DNA of 64,000 bases, from positions 217,986,081 through 218,050,080 of the forward strand of contig NC_050100.1 of NCBI RefSeq assembly GCF_902167145.1, read 5' to 3'. Under the pieces are notes generated by a model, which saw only the letters and a list, made by a program, of their open reading frames with translations, was not told the DNA's origin and did no database searches. The stretch's first letter is position 1. Every line of letters starts with the position of its first letter. Positions 56,687 through 64,000 of the stretch are shown in pieces. The position numbers were made by a program, and so were the translations under genes. This stretch comes from Zea mays. Lineage: Eukaryota; Streptophyta; Magnoliopsida; Poales; Poaceae.

Positions 56687-59600
56687 ATGGAGCGGGTGGC
56701 GCTGCTCCGCACCTCAGGCCGCCGCCTCCTACACCGCTGCCGCAGGGGCAGGCCCGTCGTCGTGCCCGCTGCCGCGGCCTCATCCTTGGCACGCCGGGCG
56801 TCCTCGTTCTCACTCCCGGCGCGCGGCTACTCGGCTCTGCCCCGCGGCGGCGCGCGATTCCTGGTCGCTGCGGCGCCGCTGCACTGCTCCGGCCGGTACT
56901 GGCCGGCCGCTGCGCCCCAGCTCGCGCGGAGGCTGTCCGCCTCCGCTGTATCTACCTCGCCCTCTCCCGTGCCCTATGGTGAGAACAGAACTGCTTCTGC
57001 TTGAACCTATCTGTAGCGGAAATGGTTGTGAAGTGTGCTATTTTACTTGCAATTGCGGAAGCAAATGGACGCAATGTGTTGAATCACTTCGAACTGCATA
57101 GCTGGTTTGGAATGAAAATGATGGTTAGTCTATGGTGGGGTTTCCTTTTGTGTACTGTTTTAGGTCTCATGATTGATATTTTTTCGCTCATAAATCACAC
57201 AATTTCTCTGTGATTTTTGCTCAAAGTGTTGACATGAGGCTGCTGGAGCTGATAATAATATGCTATTTGAAAAGCAACCATCATTCAAACCGCATCCTTT
57301 TGCTATTTGAAAAAAATCAAGGTCATATGCTTATCAAATGTGTGACCTCTTTCTTCTGACATAATCAGATACAGATGACGTACATGAGTATGCCACAAAG
57401 CTCGGATTTGAAAAGGTCTCTGAACAGACTATAGATGAGTGCAAATCAATTGCTGTTCTTTACAAGCACAAGAAGACGGGTGCTGAAGTAATGTCTGTGT
57501 CAAATGATGATGAGAATAAAGTTTTTGGCATTGTTTTCCGTACCCCTCCGTAAGTGCAGTTAATCCTTGTTTCTTTGTTTTGTCTATGGTAAATCAGTAT
57601 TCCGATCTCCATTAGACGTAGGATTTGCTGTACAAAAAATGAGCTGGGCAGCCCTAGGCACATATAGTGAAAGAATGAATCATTGCATGTAAGCTTATTT
57701 TCGTGTTGTAAAGAAGATTTTGTTTATTACCAGGAAAAATTCAACTGGCATACCCCACATCCTTGAACATAGTGTTCTCTGCGGATCAAGAAAATATCCT
57801 TTAAAAGAACCGTTTGTGGAGCTCCTAAAGGGTAGTTTGCATACATTCCTGAATGCGTTCACATATCCCGATCGGACATGTTATCCGGTTGCATCAACAA
57901 ACACTAAGGTAAGACCTAATGGCCACAAATGTGCTTGCATCATTTGTTCAGAAACTCTTTGTTTAACATTATCATTGTATACTTGGTTGCTTTCCAGGAT
58001 TTCTACAACTTGGTAGATGTATATCTTGATGCCGTCTTTTTCCCTAAATGTGTTGACGACTTCCAAACATTTCAACAAGAAGGTTGGCACTATGAGCTTG
58101 ACAACCCTGAAGAAGAGATAACATACAAAGGTTTGTTTGCTCAATCTAAATAAATATAGTAAGCAAAATTTACATGTGACATTACTTGTCATTCAAAATG
58201 CAATCCTTTAACAATTTTAGGTGTCGTCTTCAATGAGATGAAAGGAGTTTACTCTCAACCTGATAACATAATGGGACGTGTATCCCAACAGGTAAATGGG
58301 TGTTCTGTTTCAGATGTTCAATTTCTTGGCATCTTGTTCGATCTCACTAGCCTTTAGGAGAATGTGATGCAATTACATCTCTTATTATCCTTTACATGAT
58401 ATCATCCTGAGATCTCCTTGTCAAAGGGCATAACATGATCAGGCCGTTCTACTACCTTAATCTATTGCTGAGATTGAACTTTGATGGTTTGACCATATAA
58501 TTAGTTAAATTTTGGTTAATTTATGTACTATAATTGCCAGCTGAGATCAGGTCCAGACCTATAGGTTGGTACATTGCTCTCATTTTTTGCCTGATGAGTT
58601 GCTTGACTAAGCATTGCAATGAACCTGGGTCCAGAGATGTTGCATTTCCCCTGTATTCATTCTGCTTTCTTGTTTAAACTGGGTTTATTCTAGGCTTTAG
58701 TACAGTAGGTTGCAGTAACTTATTAGTATATTCTTCCTTGTTAGATTCTTCCCAATATGTCTGTTTGTGCTAATATACCTGGGTGCTCCTTTTCTTCTGT
58801 TCGTAGGCATTTTTTATGGCCTCTCTTTTCATGATCTTATTTGTCCAGTTGGTACAAGTACAAGGATTAACTTTTCAGAACATTCTGCAGGCACTTTCCC
58901 CTGATAACACATATGGTGTTGATAGTGGTGGGGACCCAAATGAAATCCCAAAACTTACTTTTGAAGAATTCAAGGTTTGTTATCAATCTGGATCCAAATT
59001 TTGGATTCTCATTTATTGAGGCATACTGAGCCATTTGCTGGTATATACTTTGTACCAGCAATGCAGTGCTTCATGATGTCTTTTACTTTGAGATTTTAGG
59101 TATTGCTTGTGCCCTTAACTCTTCTAGAGTTAATTTTAATAGTTGGTGGTTTCCATTGTGATGTATAAAAAATAAGTGCTAGATCACCTGACCAGATTTC
59201 ATTCTAGCACCACCAAAAACTATCTATATATTTTGGAGTAGCACTAAGCTAATATTGGTTGCTTAGTTAGCTGTTAATTACTTAATTTAGTTTTTCATTC
59301 TGTGCTTGTATGTCTTGCTCGTTTGCAGGAGTTCCATAGTAAGTATTATCATCCAAGCAATGCTAGGATCTGGTTCTATGGTGATGATGACCCAAAAGAG
59401 CGGCTGCGCATTCTAAGTGGTAAGATGCAAATCTAAAAGCAAATACTGATTGTATTCGCATGGCTGCTGTTTTTTAACCACCTTTTTCATGATCCTCCAA
59501 ATTTCCTGTTTCTTATCCCTCTTATAATGTCTATCCTTTTCTTTCCCCTTCTCTAGAATACCTTGACCAGTTTGAAGCCAACCCTGCTCCTAATGAATCG

Positions 59601-62600
59601 AAGGTTTGGCCACAGAGGCTATTCAAGGAACCTGTGAGGGTCATAGAGAAGTACCCTGCTGGTCAAGAAGGTGATTTGACAAAGAAATATATGGTGTGCA
59701 TCAATTGGCTTTTGTCAGAAGAGCCATTAGATGTAGAAACTGAGCTTGCACTTGGTTTCCTGGATCATCTATTGCTGGGGACTCCAGCTTCACCACTTAG
59801 AAGGATTCTTCTTGAAAGTGGTTTAGGAGAAGCTATTGTGGGAGGTGGTGTTGAGGATGAGCTCCTTCAACCACAATTTAGCATAGGCCTGAAAGGTGTA
59901 TCAGAGGATAATATTGAAAAAGTTGAAGAGTTGGTTATGCAAACTTTGAATAATTTAGCAGAGGAAGGATTTGCAACAGAAGCGGTGGAGGCTTCCATGA
60001 ACACGATCGAATTTAGTCTTAGGGAGAACAACACAGGGTCATTCCCTCGTGGCTTGTCACTGATGCTTCGTTCAATTGTATGAATAACTATCTCATGATT
60101 TTCATTTTAAGAAAATCCATATGTTTGAAGATATTCATGTAATGTCTTCGACTTCACAAAACAACTGCAGGGGAAATGGATATATGATATGGACCCTTTT
60201 GAGCCTCTGAAATATGAACAACCACTGCAACAATTGAAAGCACGAATTGCAGAGGAGGGATCAAAAGCTGTGTTCTCACCGCTCATTGAAAAATTTATTT
60301 TGAAGAATTCACATCGTGTCACAGTTGAAATGCAGGTCAGTTGAGAACTTCTCGCTTCATATTGTGTACACCGAGCTAATATTTTTTGTGGCTCAGATAT
60401 ACTTCAAATTTAAACCTTCAAAGTGCAGCCTGATCCAGAGAAAGCATCACGTGATGAAGCAGCTGAGAAAGAGATCCTAAAACAAGTCAAAGCTAGCATG
60501 ACTCAGGAGGATCTTGCAGAGTTGGCACGTTCTACAAAGGAGCTAAAGGAAAAACAAGAAACACCAGATCCTCCAGAAGCTCTCAAGGCTGTCCCTAGTC
60601 TGTCATTGCAAGATATCCCAAAAAAGCCTATTCATGTACCGGTTGAGGTAGTTCTTTGGGTCTCTATTGGGACATATTTGGTCAATATTCTGTTTTATTT
60701 TTTTAAAAAAGTCATGAAGCCTAGACTAGTGTTCTATTTAAACTGTTCCTTGATGGGAGTTACATGTATTGGGATACTGGTCAGAAGTTATTACTACAAC
60801 TTGCTAACGAGGAAAGTTATTCAGGAGCTAATAGCCCAAAATGTATAGGAACATTTAACACTTACCAGCCAAATCTAACTTTAGTGTACCATGTCTCCTT
60901 ACCCTGCACAGGAAGCAAATTCGTGTCACATATTGATGCAGGCTGAATGCTTCTCTATCTATCAGCAAAAGTTACCAATCAAGTATATCATAAATATTTT
61001 TCCCAGGATGTGTATTGAGCATTTGCTAGTTTTTGAATTATAATCTTTTAAAATTTTAAAATAACTACTAGTGTTACCTTCTTTTTCTGAGTAGTTTATA
61101 TTTCTTTATCTTTCTTATTTTTACTATTTTGTATGTAGACTACAAATTGACGGTAAATGATAAACACATGTAGGTTGGAGAGATAAACGGTGTCAAGGTT
61201 TTGCAACATGATCTCTTCACCAATGATGTCATCTACTCTGAGGTTGTATTTGATATGGGTTCGATGAAAAAAGAACATTTGCAATTGTTGCCATTGTTCT
61301 GGTGAGCTGGTTGACTGATGCATTGCTGTTGATCTATCATGAAGATATTCCTGCATATTATATGGCTTTTGAACTAATTATGAGCATGTGTACCAGCCAA
61401 TCCTTACTGGAGATGGGCACAAAAGATATGGACTTTGTGCAACTTAATCAATTAATTGGTAGAAAAACTGGAGGCATATCAGTATACCCATTCACATCAT
61501 CAGTTAGGGGAAAAGAAGATCCTCTCACTCGCATAATCGTTCGGGGAAAGGCAATGGCGCCACGAGTAGAAGATTTGTTTAATCTGGTATGTTTTTCATA
61601 ATGTTGTACGCAGACCATCTTGGCAAAGGAAATGCCAGGTGTAGGAGACATGCTTGCTGGTTAATTTGTTAACTTGCACGAGAACTGATCTTATCAGATA
61701 ATTGCTGCTTTCATTTGTATATAATGAAAATAAATGATTTTTCTGTTATTTCAGATGTACATCATTCTTCAAGATGTTCAATTCACAGAACAGCAGAGAT
61801 TCAAGCAGTTTGTTTCTCAGAGTAAAGCAAGAATGGAGGTACTGAACTGGCATCTTTCTGCTATATATTGTCATAAGCATGGCTTTGATCTGGTTATTTA
61901 ATGCTTTGTCCAATACAGAATCGATTGAGGGGCAGTGGCCATGGCATAGCGGCAGCTAGAATGGATGCTAAGTTAAATGCAGCTGGATGGATTTCGGAAC
62001 AAATGGGTGGTGTTAGGTAAGATTCTGTGTTATATGCACATATGTGGATTGTCAGGTCGGCTGGTTCCCAGAATGGAATTTATCATTACAGCCCTGTATG
62101 TATATACCTGGTGTGCTCTGTGCTAGACTATTGTAGCTTACATCTATGCTTTGGTTTGTTAGTTTATTCTTCTTCTTTGGTTTCTTTTTCCTTTCTTTTA
62201 TGTTATGGATTTTGCTTTCAGTGCTTTTAGAACCCATTTGTAAGAAGTGCAGTTATCTTTCGCAGAAGTAGCCATAATTCTTATCAACATGCTGCCGTGT
62301 GAGATATTCATTTATTTATATGTTGCTGTTGGCAGTTATCTTGAGTATCTGCGGGACCTGGAAACTAAGATTGATCAAGATTGGGACAGCATATCATCTT
62401 CACTCGAGGAAATGAGAAAATCACTCTTTTCCAAGAATGGTTGCTTGATCAACCTTACTAGTGACGGGAAAAATCTTGAAAAATCAAGGCAACATATTGC
62501 CAAATTTCTTGATTCACTCCCAAGTAGCCCATCCATTGGAAGTGATCCATGGCTTTCTCGTCTACCTTCTGTGAATGAAGCCATTGTTGTCCCAACTCAG

Positions 62601-63946
62601 GTAACGACTAGTTGTCTGAATACTTTCAGAAATCATGGAGAGATTACTACTCATTGACAATTTGGCATAGTGAAATTTTTTGATATCATTTTATCTGTTA
62701 TTTAAGGTTAATTATGTTGGAAAAGCTGGAAACCTTTACCAAAGTGGATACCAGCTCAATGGAAGCGCCTATGTCATCTCAAAGCACATAAGCAATACAT
62801 GGTTATGGGATCGTGTTCGAGTTAGCGGTGGTGCATATGGAGGATTTTGTGATTTTGACACCCATTCAGGTTCTATTCTAGCTCTGTTTGCTGACTTGTT
62901 ATTTCAACATTTTCTTATAACTGGTAAAGCAATAAGAAAAATGTCCCGTTGCCCATTCATATTTATTGTTATTAGTTATGTGTCACGGTTTCTGCGTGGT
63001 AAACTATCCACATAGTGCTAAATATTGTTTACTGTTTCAGGAGTGTTCTCATATTTATCATATCGTGATCCAAACTTACTGAAAACACTAGAGGTCTATG
63101 ATGAGACAGCAAGATTCCTCAGAGAGCTAGAATTGGATGATGATGCACTCACAAAAGCTATTATTGGAACCATAGGCGATGTTGACGCCTACCAGCTACC
63201 AGATGCTAAAGGTTACAGCAGGTATGTAAGCCTCTGTTTATGCTGGTGCTCTTGTGCAGCACAAATTAACCAACAATTGATGGTATGCCTTACCATTGGT
63301 GGTTTTGATCGAAACATCTACTCTGATCAGAGATGATAGTGATGTACTGTAAGCTGGCATCTTGTCACAAGTAGAGGCCTGTTCATGGACAATGCAGTAG
63401 GCCGAAACTTTAAAATGATTATTAAAATAACTAAAATTTAGTAAATTGGTAATTTGGTTTGGGGAAATAGGTCCTGTGGCTTGTGCACCCTGGCAGCTGA
63501 ACACATCTTGCTGCTGGTTGTCATATTGGTTGGGTTGAAATTTATTATACTAGCTCTTTCTTTAGTGTGGTGTCATAACACATAAATATTATGTGGCTGC
63601 GATAAACATGCAAACTGCCTTTTCTTTCAGCCTAATGAGATATTTGCTGGGCATCACGGATGAGGAACGCCAACAAAGACGTGAAGAGATACTAGCAACA
63701 AGGTAGGCAAATCCATAACCAAATTGGCGTACCTTTTTCTTTTTTTGGGTTCTTGGATTGCCACGCTGGATTCAAACTGTATTGCTTTTCTTTTCATGTG
63801 ACAGCCCGAAGGATTTCAAGGAGTTCGCTGATGCTGTTGAAACCATCAAGGACAATGGGGTCGTGGTTGCCGTTGCCTCGATAGATGATGTTGAAGCTGC
63901 GAATAAGGAAAACCCGCTATTCCCTGAAGTAAAGAAGTGTCTGTGA
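56687..63946 (+). CDS. PREP1: Presequence protease PreP (M16C zinc metalloprotease), 19 exons, complete
   Basis: Degrades cleaved targeting peptides and other short unstructured peptides in the mitochondrial matrix and chloroplast stroma. CDS exons: 56687-56978, 57369-57549, 57734-57908, 57998-58130, 58221-58291, 58891-58974, 59329-59419, 59557-60077, 60171-60335, 60429-60647, 61174-61301, 61397-61586, 61755-61838, 61919-62016, 62336-62600, 62707-62869, 63041-63221, 63631-63702, 63805-63946. They sum to 3255 nt (1084 aa plus TGA), and all introns are GT-AG. Residues 1-90 are Arg/Ser/Ala-rich, a transit peptide. The inverted zinc motif HILEH is H166/E169/H170, with E266 (NEMKG) as third ligand. 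A charged helical linker (about 572-644) joins the halves. The C-terminal half keeps R937 and Y943 (RVRVSGGAYGG). Length and motifs match Arabidopsis PreP1/2. No defect is seen, so it is very probably functional. Confidence 0.95.
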
Positions 63947-64000
63947 GGTCCACCACCACTTGATAAGGATTCTAGTCGGGAGGTGTTTTTTTACCAGTGA
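63947..64000 (+). other. Start of PreP 3' UTR
   Basis: Only 54 bp remain before the window ends; no polyadenylation signal is visible. Confidence 0.6.

Noticed and set aside
60648..61173. Extra coding exon or retained intron in PreP intron 10 (frame open for a while past the donor)
   Set aside because: The family sequence joins directly from PVE to VGEING across this intron, with good GT-AG sites; the open stretch has no family match and ends in a stop.

Overview
The window is plant nuclear DNA, almost certainly maize (Zea mays) or a close relative. The evidence is stacked nested LTR retrotransposons (Opie/Ji-like Sireviruses and a Tekay-type chromovirus) beside one ordinary intron-rich plant gene. 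Family names come from recognising the sequences; no database was searched.

About 1-54908 is a single nested block. Boundaries were solved from LTR ends, primer-binding sites (PBS), polypurine tracts (PPT) and 5-bp target-site duplications (TSD). The outermost element is an old, decayed Sirevirus on the + strand ('D'), whose 5' LTR begins left of the window. Into its 5' LTR went a minus-strand Sirevirus ('A', visible 1-32800) and a minus-strand solo LTR ('B', 32907-37027, TSD AACGG). B is split by a 3.26-kb gypsy solo LTR ('C', 33282-36537, TSD GTCAC). Into D's pol went a minus-strand Sirevirus ('E', 42818-52311, TSD GTGTG). Element A's LTR holds a + strand chromovirus ('G', 2406-32459). G's PBS holds a + strand Sirevirus ('C1', 5658-24090, TSD CAAAG). 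C1's gag holds a very young minus-strand Sirevirus ('C2', 9080-18015, TSD CATGT). LTR divergence agrees with the nesting: roughly ten differences in G, about four in C1, one in C2.

Coding state differs by element. C2 looks intact, with long open gag and pol. E has one nonsense codon in gag and an intact pol. C1 has a 1-bp insertion and a lysine at the integrase catalytic glutamate position. G has an extra ORF before gag and two in-frame TAG codons in gag-pol. D is riddled with stops and frameshifts.

54909-56686 is a transition zone: an AT-rich stretch, a probable degenerate gypsy LTR, and the upstream region of the gene. From 56687 to 63946 (+ strand) lies a complete 19-exon gene for the organellar presequence protease PreP (M16C zinc metalloprotease, 1084 aa). 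Every intron is GT-AG and the frame stays open throughout.

Points that may be new: six GC-rich hairpins spaced 56-58 bp in the G LTR; a dsRNA-binding-like extra ORF in G; a splice-acceptor-like motif exactly where Sirevirus pol opens; a 5S-rRNA-like segment inside solo LTR C; and copy-number change of a 19-bp palindromic unit between the two LTRs of E.
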